Shown here in pieces: positions 15,564 through 23,619 of a stretch of 33,145 bases of DNA. The notes below the pieces were generated by a model. That model was given only the letters and a program-made list of their open reading frames with translations, was not told the origin of the DNA and did no database searches. The translations under genes and the position numbers were made by a program. The DNA comes from Chloroflexota bacterium (GTDB taxonomy: Bacteria; Chloroflexota; Limnocylindria; Limnocylindrales; CSP1-4). Within the stretch, counting starts at the first letter, position 1; the number at the start of each line of letters is the position of its first letter. The stretch covers positions 1 to 33,145 of the forward strand of contig VEOW01000188.1 in NCBI GenBank assembly GCA_012026785.1, given 5' to 3'.

Positions 15564-16358
15564 CTACGCCGCCGGGGCCAGCACCGGTGCCGGTGCCGGA
15601 GCACCGAACCACCAGCGGCGATCGGCGACCACGATGAGCACGGCGCCGATCACCATGCTTGCCGCCAGGTACCAGATGCCGTCACCTTCGCCGATCACCG
15701 GCGACGGACCGACGGCGCTCCCCGACGCGTTGAACACAAAGTGCATGACCGTCGCCACGATCACGCTGCCACCGCTTCTGGCGAACACCCAGGTCAACGG
15801 GAACGAGAACGCCAGGATGCTCGCAGCCTCGGCGATCGGTGAGATGTCCTCCAGGGTGAACAGGGCGAGCGCGAAATGGACCGCCGCCCAGCCGATGCCG
15901 ACCACCAGTGCCGCCACGAACGGGGGCGTGCGGAGCAGCAGCCGTCGCAAGGCGAAGCCTCGCCAGCCGATCTCCTCGAGCAGGGCGAACAGGATGAAGA
16001 CGACGACCACCGCAACTGGCGCCTGCAGCTGCAGGCTCGAGATGGCGCCCGTCGCCAGTGCGAGGATGCTGCTGCCGAGCTGAATGACGAAGGCCAGGAC
16101 GACGGCGATGACATACCAGAGCAGCGGGCTGCGCCAGGCGAAGCACTGCCGGATGAACCGTCCGGCACCCGCGCGGCCGCCGAGGAGCCATTCCAGCGCG
16201 ATCGCCACCGCGGTGGGCAGGATCGTGGCGATGAGCAGCAGACCGAGCAGCGTGCCTTCGTCGGGTGCCGGCACCATGAATACGAGCACGGACAGCCCGA
16301 CCGTGAGGACCAGGAACATGCGCTCCGGGTAGCGCCCCAAGATCGAGCCGCGTTCCAT
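15564..16358 (-). CDS. CPBP-family intramembrane metalloprotease
   Basis: The 264-aa multi-TM protein contains the family motifs in order: LLEEIGWRGFALRRLL (EExxxR), VHFALALF (HxxL region) and VMHFVFNAS (HxxxN). These are the metal ligands and catalytic residues of Rce1/CPBP intramembrane proteases, and all look intact. Start ATG 16358 is preceded by a GGGAGGGAGGG ribosome binding site; an upstream ATG at 16415 is less likely. The C-terminal tail is Ala/Pro repeat-like. Roles in other bacteria include bacteriocin maturation, immunity and membrane-protein cleavage. No neighbour points to one here. Confidence 0.9.
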   Translation of the reverse strand: MERGSILGRYPERMFLVLTVGLSVLVFMVPAPDEGTLLGLLLIATILPTAVAIALEWLLGGRAGAGRFIRQCFAWRSPLLWYVIAVVLAFVIQLGSSILALATGAISSLQLQAPVAVVVVFILFALLEEIGWRGFALRRLLLRTPPFVAALVVGIGWAAVHFALALFTLEDISPIAEAASILAFSFPLTWVFARSGGSVIVATVMHFVFNASGSAVGPSPVIGEGDGIWYLAASMVIGAVLIVVADRRWWFGAPAPAPVLAPAA

Positions 16359-16500
16359 CGCCAACCCTCCCTCCCGGAGCTCGACGCCACGCGAGTCGGC
16401 CTGTTGCTCGACCATTCGTGGAACGCCGCGACCCAGGCGGCAACCCTACACCCAACGGATACCCGCCGAATGCTCGAGCTCGAGGGGCGTCCGCGCCCCC

Positions 16501-16884
16501 TCAGTCGTCGGGCATCGACCGGCGCTCGCCGACAGGCGTCGTTGCCCCCGGGAACGCCAGCGTCCCGGCGGCGACCCACCATTCGAACACGTCGTAGGCC
16601 AGCCGGCCGGCCTGGACGGAGGGATCGCCGTCGCTGAGTCGCGCCGCCTCGGCCAGGTCGCAGGCGAAGATCGACAGCCCGCGCATCGAGATGTCGCTCT
16701 GTTCGCCCAGCGGGCCATTGGCGACGAGGACGCCCTGGCGTCGCAGGTCGGCGCGGTAGGCCAGATGGCGCGCCTGCAGCGCGTCAAGCTCCTCGTCCGA
16801 CATCTGCGGCGCGTCCGCCGGACGGCGCAGCAGGACGAGCGTGTAGACCTCGAACTCGTCGGGAACGTTGGGGTCGCGCGGCAT
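16501..16884 (-). CDS. YCII-related domain protein
   Basis: The 127-aa protein matches YciI-like small ferredoxin-fold proteins: FEVYTLVLLRRP, a helix with ELDALQARHLAYRADL, GVLVANGPLGEQSDISMRGLSIF, and DPSVQAGRLAYDVFEWWVAAG. The usual His/Asp pair (ARHLAYR; GDPSVQAG) is present. The function is poorly known; dehydrochlorinase-like or regulatory roles have been proposed for the family. A -10-like TATCCT (16895-16900) lies 10 nt before the ATG with no ribosome binding site. Confidence 0.8.
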   Translation of the reverse strand: MPRDPNVPDEFEVYTLVLLRRPADAPQMSDEELDALQARHLAYRADLRRQGVLVANGPLGEQSDISMRGLSIFACDLAEAARLSDGDPSVQAGRLAYDVFEWWVAAGTLAFPGATTPVGERRSMPDD

Positions 16885-16944
16885 GGTGCGCGGGAGGATA
16901 GCCGACGGCGCGTTCCGCCAGCGCGACGCGTTGGGCCTCCGTGA

Positions 16945-18171
16945 TCAGCCCTTCACCACGCCGAGCGGCGTGAGGCGCCGGAGCGGCCGGACAAGCGATG
17001 CCGAGGCGGCCATGACCAGTTCGATGTCCTTGTACGCATAGGCCGCCTCCTCGGCGACCGTCCTCGGGTCACCGGAGTGCAGCTTCACGCCGAGCGCCGA
17101 CATCTCGGCGAAGACCTCCGCTGCGGTCTTGCCCTTTCGAGCGGCCGTTCGGCTCATCGCCCGGCCGGAGCCGTGCGGGGCCGTCTCGAACGCATCCGCG
17201 TCGCCGAGGCCCTCGGCGACGTACGACGCCGTGCCCATCGAGCCCGGGATCAGCACGATCTCGCCCGCGCGGGCGCGCACCGCCCCCTTGCGGTGCACGA
17301 TCCCGTCGACCCCGAAGTGGTGCTCCCAGGCGGCGTAGTTGTGGTGGACGTCCACGACCCGTTCGAGCCGCCCGACCTTCGAATGGCGTTCGAAGGCCCG
17401 CTCGACCGCGTCGAGCATCCGCGATCGGTTCACGACCGCGAACCGGAGGGCGAACTCCATCGCCGCCCAGTAGGCCTCGAAGCCGTCGGACCCGGCACAG
17501 AAGTAGGCGAGCTCGCGATGCGGCAGCTCCGCGTGCGAGCTGAGGTTCTCGGCGAGGGCCCGCTTGTGGAACGCGTCGCAGATGTTCTTGCCCAGGCTCC
17601 GCGAGCCCGAGTGGAGCATCACGAACACACCGCCTGCCTCGTCGCGCTGGAGCTCCAGGAAGTGATTGCCCGAGCCGAGCGTCCCGAGCTGGTCGAGGCC
17701 ATGCTCCAACCACGCCGGCTGGATGGAGTCCGGCACCGGCAGCCCGATTTCCGCCAGGGCCGCGTCCCGATCGACCGGCCGCGGCTGGCTCTTCGGACCG
17801 ACCGGCACGTCCCTCGCGATCTGCGCCAGCGTCGCCTTGAGGTCGACCTCGGGCAGGGCCTCGACCGTCAGGTCGGTCTCGACGAGCGCGACCCCGCAGC
17901 CGATGTCGACCCCGATCCCGTACGGCACCACCGCGCGGTCGGCGAACAGGACGCCCCCGATCGGCATGCCGTAGCCGGTATGCGCGTCCGGCATGAGCGC
18001 GACGTGGTGGATCGCGAACGGCAGGTTGGACAGGTTCGTCGCCTGCTCGAACGCCGAGCCCTCGAGGTCGAAGACCCAGCTCTTGATCGGCACACGCCCG
18101 GGCTGGCTGACGACGGGCAGCCCGCTGACATCCTCTGTCACGGCGGTGGTGCTCGAGGTCCTGATCGCCAT
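16945..18171 (-). CDS. rtcB: RtcB-family RNA ligase
   Basis: The 408-aa protein has the RtcB signature: PDAHTGYGMPIGGVLF, GVDIGCGV (metal-binding Cys92), LGSGNHFLEL (His170), HSGSRSLGKN (His187), VVDVHHNYA, and HGSGRAMSR. H333 of the last motif matches the guanylylated histidine. RtcB joins 2',3'-cyclic-phosphate or 3'-phosphate RNA ends to 5'-OH ends using GTP and Mn2+. The C-terminus (RPLRRLTPLGVVKG) is the typical end. GGAGGTG about 10 nt upstream supports the ATG. No archease, RtcA or RtcR gene is nearby, so its trigger (RNA repair after nuclease damage, for example) cannot be read from context. Confidence 0.95.
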   Translation of the reverse strand: MAIRTSSTTAVTEDVSGLPVVSQPGRVPIKSWVFDLEGSAFEQATNLSNLPFAIHHVALMPDAHTGYGMPIGGVLFADRAVVPYGIGVDIGCGVALVETDLTVEALPEVDLKATLAQIARDVPVGPKSQPRPVDRDAALAEIGLPVPDSIQPAWLEHGLDQLGTLGSGNHFLELQRDEAGGVFVMLHSGSRSLGKNICDAFHKRALAENLSSHAELPHRELAYFCAGSDGFEAYWAAMEFALRFAVVNRSRMLDAVERAFERHSKVGRLERVVDVHHNYAAWEHHFGVDGIVHRKGAVRARAGEIVLIPGSMGTASYVAEGLGDADAFETAPHGSGRAMSRTAARKGKTAAEVFAEMSALGVKLHSGDPRTVAEEAAYAYKDIELVMAASASLVRPLRRLTPLGVVKG

Positions 18172-18297
18172 CGCTCCCGCACCTCCGAACGGCGTTCACG
18201 ACCATCATGCTCGCGCGTTCACGAGTCGGGTAGGGTCGGGCGGCTCGAACCGACGTCGCGCCGGGGCCAACCCACCCTGTGACCCGGGTGGTGGGGA

Positions 18298-18861
18298 CTA
18301 CCGAACGACGCGGTAACTGATGTGGACGACGCCGTCGGTGCTGTCGAGGTCGGTCTGCTCGAGCTCGACCCGCCGCGGTAGGACGTCGAACAGGCGCTTT
18401 CCCTCGCCGAGCAGCACGTTCACGATGTGGATCCGGAGCTCGTCGACGAGCCCGGCGGCCAGGAACTGGCGGGCGGTGTCGGCGCCCATGAGCCCGATCC
18501 GCTTGTCGCCGGCGACCGCCTGGGCCTTCGCGAGGGCGCTCTCGACGCCGTCCTCCACGAAGGTGAAGACCGGATCGGCGTCGGGGACCGGGCCGTGGGT
18601 CAGGACGAAGCAGGGGACGTCCTCGAGCGGCCCTTTGCCACCCCAGTCGATGATCGAGTTGTCGTACGTCCGGCGACCCATGATCACGGCGCCGGTGTCC
18701 TTGACGAGGTCGCCGTACAGCCGGTCGAATACCGAGCGGTCGTCGAACATCCAGTTGTGGAGCCGCATCCCGCCCTCGCCGAGGCCCTCCTCGGGCCTGT
18801 CATTCGGCCCGGCGATGAAGCCGTCCAGCGACATGCTCATGTCGATCCCGACCTTGCCCAT
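18298..18861 (-). CDS. Dihydrofolate-reductase-like (RibD C-terminal) protein
   Basis: The 187-aa protein shows the YyaP/YwjB-type pattern: MSMSLDGFIAGPNDRPEEGL, AVIMGRRTYDN, PCFVLTHGPVPD, KRIGLMGADTARQFLAAGLVDELRIHIVNVLLGEGKRLF. It binds NADPH in the family, but the physiological substrate of these stand-alone proteins is generally unknown, and true DHFR activity is unlikely. GAGGAGA is a good ribosome binding site. A modest CCACCC/GGGTGG hairpin follows the stop and may terminate transcription. Confidence 0.88.
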   Translation of the reverse strand: MGKVGIDMSMSLDGFIAGPNDRPEEGLGEGGMRLHNWMFDDRSVFDRLYGDLVKDTGAVIMGRRTYDNSIIDWGGKGPLEDVPCFVLTHGPVPDADPVFTFVEDGVESALAKAQAVAGDKRIGLMGADTARQFLAAGLVDELRIHIVNVLLGEGKRLFDVLPRRVELEQTDLDSTDGVVHISYRVVR

Positions 18862-18970
18862 CGTTGTCTCCTCGGGGGGCTGACGTTTCGCATCACCCTA
18901 CCGGCTGACTGGTTCCCGCGCCTTGCGCTGACCGCCGTCGCCGCGGTCCCCGATAGGCTTCAATGGCCCC

Positions 18971-19477
18971 ATGACGAACACCATCCCCGACCCAACGCTC
19001 GACCGGCTGCTTCGACACATGGCCTGGGCCAACGCGCAGCTCGTGGACCGACTCCTCGAACAACCCATCGAGACGCTCGCTCTCACCGCGCCGCGCAACG
19101 AGTGGTCGGCCGGCCGGATCCTCGCGCACATCCTGAACGCGGCACAGGGCTACACCACTCGGCTGGAGGGCGTGCCCCGGCCGCCGAACGTCGAGCCTCC
19201 GGCTTCGACCGAGGAGCTCGCCGATCTCGGCGCGCGGCTGGCAGATTACGACGCGCGCCTTCGCCGGCAGGCGACCGAGCCCGACGTCCTCGTCAGCCAC
19301 CCCGACCCTGCCCGCGGCTCGGACCTCCGCTCGACGGTCCTGGCCCAGATGATTCACCACGCCACAGAGCATCGGGCGCAGATCGCGGCGGCGCTGGCGA
19401 CGAACGGCAACGACGCGATCGATCTCGACGCGCTCGACCTCTGGGAGTACGCCGAGGCCGAGGGCCAGGGCCAGTAA
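18971..19477 (+). CDS. DinB-family protein (DfsB/YfiT fold)
   Basis: The 168-aa four-helix protein carries the DinB metal-ligand histidines in RILAHILNAAQGY and IHHATEHRAQIAAALA, and the start LLRHMAWANAQLVDRLL is typical. The family comprises thiol S-transferase-like and stress-linked metalloproteins. The substrate is not known here. A -10-like TAGGCT (18954-18959) ends 11 nt before the ATG, implying a very short leader. The VOC gene begins 46 nt downstream behind its own -10 hexamer. Confidence 0.9.
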   Translation: MTNTIPDPTLDRLLRHMAWANAQLVDRLLEQPIETLALTAPRNEWSAGRILAHILNAAQGYTTRLEGVPRPPNVEPPASTEELADLGARLADYDARLRRQATEPDVLVSHPDPARGSDLRSTVLAQMIHHATEHRAQIAAALATNGNDAIDLDALDLWEYAEAEGQGQ

Positions 19478-19523
19478 CGCCGCCGCGGCGGCGCCTCCAT
19501 TCGTTCATCGATAGTCTGACGCC

Positions 19524-19976
19524 ATGGCAGTCGTGCGGATGGACAACGTCGGGATCGTCGTCAACGACATGGACGCGGCGGTCGACTTCTTCCTCGCGAT
19601 CGGGCTGGAGCTCGAAGGGCGAGGCACCTTCGAAGGCTCGTGGATGGACCGCACGATCGGCTTCGAGGGTGCCCGCTGCGAGATCGCGATGCTGCGGCCG
19701 CCGGACGGCCACGGCGGCGTGGAGCTGAGCCGGTTCGAGTCGCCCCCGCTCGTGAGCACCGAGCCGCCGAACCCGCCGGTGAACGCGCTCGGCTACCTGC
19801 GGGTGATGTTCGAAGTCGACGACGTTCGAGACGTCGTGGCGCGCCTGGAGGAGCGCCACGGGGCCAGGCTCGTCGGCGAGATCGTCGACTACGAGGACGT
19901 GTACCGGCTGTGCTACGTCCGCGCGCCCGAAGGGTTCATGGTCGGGCTCGCCCAGGCGCTCGGCGAGGGCCGATGA
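19524..19976 (+). CDS. VOC (glyoxalase/bleomycin-resistance fold) protein
   Basis: The 150-aa protein has two beta-alpha-beta-beta-beta modules: MDNVGIVVNDMDAAVDFFLA with GLELEGRG, and ALGYLRVMFEVDDVRDVVARL with RAPEGFMVGLAQ. Metal-ligand candidates are an early Asn/His position and Glu at APEG. The reaction type cannot be chosen among isomerase, dioxygenase or resistance protein. TAGTCT (19512-19517) ends 6 nt before the ATG, so the transcript is probably leaderless. Its stop overlaps the DUF1697 start as ATGA. Confidence 0.88.
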   Translation: MAVVRMDNVGIVVNDMDAAVDFFLAIGLELEGRGTFEGSWMDRTIGFEGARCEIAMLRPPDGHGGVELSRFESPPLVSTEPPNPPVNALGYLRVMFEVDDVRDVVARLEERHGARLVGEIVDYEDVYRLCYVRAPEGFMVGLAQALGEGR

Positions 19977-20521
19977 CGTCGTACCTGGCCCTGCTGCGGG
20001 GGATCAACGTCGGCGGCAAGAACAAGGTCCCGATGGCGGAGCTGAGGAAGGTGCTCGAAGGCCTCGGGTTCGAGAACGTCTCGACCTACATCGCCAGCGG
20101 CAACGTCTTCCTCGACTCGGACCTCAGCGCGTCGAAGGTGGCGGAGACGATCGAGGCCGCACTCCCAAAGGCCTTCAAACTCGACTCCGACATCGTCAAG
20201 GTCCGTGTGCTGACCGCTGATGAGCTCGAAGCCGTCGTCAAGAACCGGCCGAAGGGTTTCGGCGACGAGCCCTCGAAGTACCACAGCGACGCGATCTTCC
20301 TGATGGGCATCGACGCCGCCGAGGCGATGACCGTCTTCAGCCCCCGCGAGGGCGTCGACAAGGTCTGGCCCGGCAACGGCGTCATCTACAGCCAGCGCCT
20401 CAGCGCCCAGCGCACCAAGAGCCGCCTCAGCCGCATCGTAGGCTCGCCGCTCTACCAGTCCATGACCATCCGCAGCTGGCAGACCACGCTGGCGCTGCTG
20501 CAGCTGATGCGGTGGCGATAG
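19973..20521 (+). CDS. DUF1697 protein, 182 aa
   Basis: The start is typical: MTSYLALLRGINVGGKNKVP, then MAELRKVLEGLGFENVSTYI, ASGNVFLDS, KYHSDAIFLMG and the C-terminal SPLYQSMTIRSWQTTLALL. The family is widespread in bacteria and its function is unknown. The gene is translationally coupled to the VOC gene through a 4-nt overlap. Length is normal, so the copy looks complete. Confidence 0.92.
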   Translation: MTSYLALLRGINVGGKNKVPMAELRKVLEGLGFENVSTYIASGNVFLDSDLSASKVAETIEAALPKAFKLDSDIVKVRVLTADELEAVVKNRPKGFGDEPSKYHSDAIFLMGIDAAEAMTVFSPREGVDKVWPGNGVIYSQRLSAQRTKSRLSRIVGSPLYQSMTIRSWQTTLALLQLMRWR

Positions 20522-20818
20522 CAGCAGCCACCCGCGAGGCGCGCGCTGCTGATGTTCACGGGCTGGGACGAGGACCCGGAGGTAATAGCACCGCAGAACC
20601 AGGGGCTGAGTGACGTCTGACTCCCCACAGTAGCGTGGTTGCTGGGCTAACGCGATGGCGATAACCGGCGAGAACAGGTCTCGCTTCAAGAAGCGGCTGT
20701 CCAGCCCGGCGCGACCGCACAGCGCGACGATCCAGGACCTGGCACGGGCTGCGCTACCTCTGCCTCGACCTCGTCGGAGTCGTCCGCCGACCGCGGCAAC
20801 ATCGTCGGACGCCCTCCC
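20522..20818. other. Intergenic stretch before the lower-GC block
   Basis: I see no supportable gene, RNA or mobile element here. A short frame opening at 20655 has no ribosome binding site or recognisable product. This is where base composition begins to change towards the GTPase operon. No direct repeat matching the far side of that block was found by eye. Confidence 0.5.
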
Positions 20819-22741
20819 TCACCGCTTCTTCAAGAATTCGCGGCCGCTCTTGACCTCTCTGAATGCGGCGGTGAGGTCACGGTCAACTTCGCTTGAATAG
20901 GCGAAGTCTACGAGGCCGGCGGGGTCCCACTTCTCCTCAACGAACTTGCTCGTCACGGCGCGGCGCAGTCGCTCGCATCGGTCCCAGTCCCAGAACACGC
21001 CTATGTGCGGGACTTGGTCGTCGATCAGTGACCAGCTTCGGTCACTAAGCCAACTGCGTGCAGCGAGGTCGTGCAATCGGCGGAATGAATGGGCAAGCAG
21101 GGCTCTTGCCGCCTCTCCCCGCCAGTTCAAGGCCAAGCCAAAGAGGAGCCCCCAGGCCCGATCTGACTTCGGGGATTCGTCGACGGCCCACTGGAGCCAC
21201 GAGTCGACCGCTGCGAAGTGCATAGCTGTGGAGATCGTGGAGCTATCAGCGACAAACTCCAATGAGCCGGCACCCGGTGCGGCTCGTCCTCGCGCCCACT
21301 GCAAGACCTCTGAGGGGTGTCTGGCCGCCAGCCGGGTGGCTGCATCACGAATCCCCGGATTCAGCCTTCCCGCTTCGGCTGCATCGAGCACGGCCCTAAC
21401 GACGTGGGCAGGCCAAGCATTCGCAGCCCAAACAAACCCTGGGTCGCTACCCGCTTGGACTATGGCGCGCGTGATCTTCTCCGCATCGCGCGTGGATGGG
21501 CGAATCGTCCCCACGATCATCTGCTGTACGTCGGCCGACGTCATCCACAGTGCCGGTGCAGCAGCAAGGCTCGGCCGACTGCGAAGGAGGGCCAGGAATA
21601 TGGGCAGGTCGCTGTCGCGCATGTATGGCAGGTCGCTAACCGCAAACGACGCCGCGAGAGACTGCAGAAACCTCTGAGCGCCAGGAGACTCAGGTCGCTC
21701 TATCGCCTGCTGGGCAAGCCTAATCGCGACTGACGGTTCAGTCTCTAGGAGATGCTTTACGACTGTTGAGATGCGGCGCCCCCCAGGCAGCGGGGACGAT
21801 CCAAGTTCATCTTGGACGATCAGCCGAAGGAGATCGGCATCCTCCAAGTCAGGAGCGATCTGCAACAGAGCACGCTTTGCCCGAGCGAGGCGACTGGACG
21901 AGAGATTCGCCATGTCCAGCGTCCGAAACCCCGAAATCAGATCTCCTTGCTCAGTTGCCGTAACGGCCTCAACAAGGAGCGCATAACGCTCGCGTCCGCC
22001 GACCCCGGCTTCCCACAGGAAGCGACGCAGGCGACCCGGGGACTCGAGGTCGTGCGCCGCGCGTTTTGACCACGGGAGCTCCGCCATTTCCAAGGCGTTC
22101 GTCGCGTGTTCCTGCCGGCTCCAGGCTGCGAGCTGGGTCACAGGCAGAACTTGTAAGTCGAGTGGTCTCCCGTTCACTTGTCGAGGCGAAAACGACCCTG
22201 TTGAGAACGCGAACGCCGATCGTAAGCTCGGCCACTGCTGGTCCCATAGAGCCAAGATCGCCGACTCGCATGAGGAGCTGTCACTCCATGGCAGCCAAAC
22301 GCTGAACGCCGACAGGTACAGAGCCGCCAAAACTTTCGAGGCGAATGGCGCGGATCCAGATGACCATCGTTCAGACGGCACGAGCTCGATCGGCGACTTG
22401 TAGCGAGCGTAATCCCCTACGTTCGGGCGGCGGAATGCGAGATTGAGGCTAGTTGCTGAAACGTCAGCGAGCGCTCCCTTAGACACCAGCAACGAGTGAG
22501 TCCACACGCATCCCGGTCGTGACATTTCGTACGCCAGCCAGGTCTTCGCGAGGACATAGTACTCGGTGCCAACGAGGGGATATCCAGTCAGATAGGCCTC
22601 AAAACCCACCGCCTCTCGGGGTCCGGATAGATCCGTGAGGTCGAGCATTGCATCGGCCTGCGCGTGCGGAAGCTCCACCGAGCTAGCTAGAAGTCGATGA
22701 CCACGCTCGTACCCGTGAAGGCACTGCTGAAGGTTGATCAC
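20819..22741 (-). CDS. GAP1-type GTPase-associated protein
   Basis: The 640-aa protein begins with HGYERGHRLLASS (residues 9-21), LTDLSGPREAVGFEAYLTGY, TYYVL-like strands and TWLAYEMSRPGCVWTHSLL (67-85). These match the N-terminal domain of GTPase-associated protein 1 as I recall it. WDQQWPSLRSAFAFSTGSFS (166-185) followed by DLQVLP fits the middle domain. The remaining 430 residues are mostly alpha-helical, like the C-terminal region. The start is GTG 22741, which overlaps the upstream GTPase stop as GTGA; the longer frame upstream is read-through. It is the last gene of a four-gene operon. The family is known from comparative genomics of GTPase-centred conflict systems, and its biochemical role is not established. 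Confidence 0.82.
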   Translation of the reverse strand: MINLQQCLHGYERGHRLLASSVELPHAQADAMLDLTDLSGPREAVGFEAYLTGYPLVGTEYYVLAKTWLAYEMSRPGCVWTHSLLVSKGALADVSATSLNLAFRRPNVGDYARYKSPIELVPSERWSSGSAPFASKVLAALYLSAFSVWLPWSDSSSCESAILALWDQQWPSLRSAFAFSTGSFSPRQVNGRPLDLQVLPVTQLAAWSRQEHATNALEMAELPWSKRAAHDLESPGRLRRFLWEAGVGGRERYALLVEAVTATEQGDLISGFRTLDMANLSSSRLARAKRALLQIAPDLEDADLLRLIVQDELGSSPLPGGRRISTVVKHLLETEPSVAIRLAQQAIERPESPGAQRFLQSLAASFAVSDLPYMRDSDLPIFLALLRSRPSLAAAPALWMTSADVQQMIVGTIRPSTRDAEKITRAIVQAGSDPGFVWAANAWPAHVVRAVLDAAEAGRLNPGIRDAATRLAARHPSEVLQWARGRAAPGAGSLEFVADSSTISTAMHFAAVDSWLQWAVDESPKSDRAWGLLFGLALNWRGEAARALLAHSFRRLHDLAARSWLSDRSWSLIDDQVPHIGVFWDWDRCERLRRAVTSKFVEEKWDPAGLVDFAYSSEVDRDLTAAFREVKSGREFLKKR

Positions 22742-23619
22742 AGCGAGCGGAGGATCCAGCGGATTGGCGCGGCGATTCCGTCCGCGGGCGTGCCGTCGGC
22801 CGCGATCACCCATGGTCGATCCTCGGGGCTGTCGGGAACCCGCTCGCCCTCCGGAGGCGGCCACGCAGTCCCCTGAGCGCTCAGTCCAAACACTGATGCT
22901 GGAAGGACGTCCGCATTCGATTGAAGGAACTGCGCCAATAGCGGCAGCCTCGCCGATAGCCAGCCACCGGGCTCCCCGTCGCCGACGGCATCCCAGGCAG
23001 ACACACAGACTGCGATTGGTATCCGCCGCCTTCGACTGCGCGATCGAATGAGCTGCAGAGAATCGACCAAGATAGTCTGCGTAGGGGCACGGTCGGGATC
23101 GAAAGGCTCTGGCCGAAGAGTTGGGTCGGGCTGCTCCGGATTCAGGTCCGACGCGATCTTATCGAGGCTGCCCTCGACGGCATCCAGAGTTACATGCGGC
23201 TCGACGTCGTCCGGGTGTACGAGGAGAAGCAGGCCGGAGGCTCCCCCCACGAATCGGTCGAAACTCGTTGGCCATCGCCTGGATGTCCATGCCTGGCGAA
23301 TGGTTTCCCCTGAGTAGTCTGGGAGACTGAGCTGCACGTGTCCGTCGCCAGGCCCCTGGAGTTCCAGGGTCGTCCGGCGACTCGTCCCAAGCGACGAGTG
23401 TGCAGCCTGCTCGCATGCGATCCAGTCGTCCGCGAGACGGTTCAGATACTCCAGCTCATCGGGCATTCGGACCAGGTGCAGGTCGGACCCCGGCGGTGCG
23501 ACCCGAATCGCGTGCCATAGGGCGGCGAGGTAGGTCGTCTTGCCCGATCCGGGAAGCCCGACCATGAGAATGCTGCGACGTCGGCTCGACGGCCCGGTCG
23601 TCTCCTCGCCTAGGCTCAT
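22738..23619 (-). CDS. P-loop GTPase (double-GTPase system, second GTPase)
   Basis: The 293-aa protein has Walker A GLPGSGKTTY (residues 21-30), a G3/Walker B region LSLPDYSGE (98-105), a strand LLLLVHPDD, a G4-like VCVSAWD (205-210) that lacks the usual NKxD/TKxD Asn, and G5-like GLSAQG (245-250). This matches the second GTPase type of GAP1-linked pairs. A basic loop, SRSRRRR, precedes the G4 strand. Start ATG 23619 overlaps the preceding GTPase stop as ATGA, and its stop overlaps the GAP1 start as GTGA. The weak G4 motif leaves GTP specificity open; ATP or nucleotide-state sensing is possible. Confidence 0.82.
   Translation of the reverse strand: MSLGEETTGPSSRRRSILMVGLPGSGKTTYLAALWHAIRVAPPGSDLHLVRMPDELEYLNRLADDWIACEQAAHSSLGTSRRTTLELQGPGDGHVQLSLPDYSGETIRQAWTSRRWPTSFDRFVGGASGLLLLVHPDDVEPHVTLDAVEGSLDKIASDLNPEQPDPTLRPEPFDPDRAPTQTILVDSLQLIRSRSRRRRIPIAVCVSAWDAVGDGEPGGWLSARLPLLAQFLQSNADVLPASVFGLSAQGTAWPPPEGERVPDSPEDRPWVIAADGTPADGIAAPIRWILRSL

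Noticed and set aside
20655-20900. Possible 81-aa plus-strand gene
   Set aside because: It has no ribosome binding site, no recognisable sequence, and overlaps the end of the GAP1 gene on the opposite strand.
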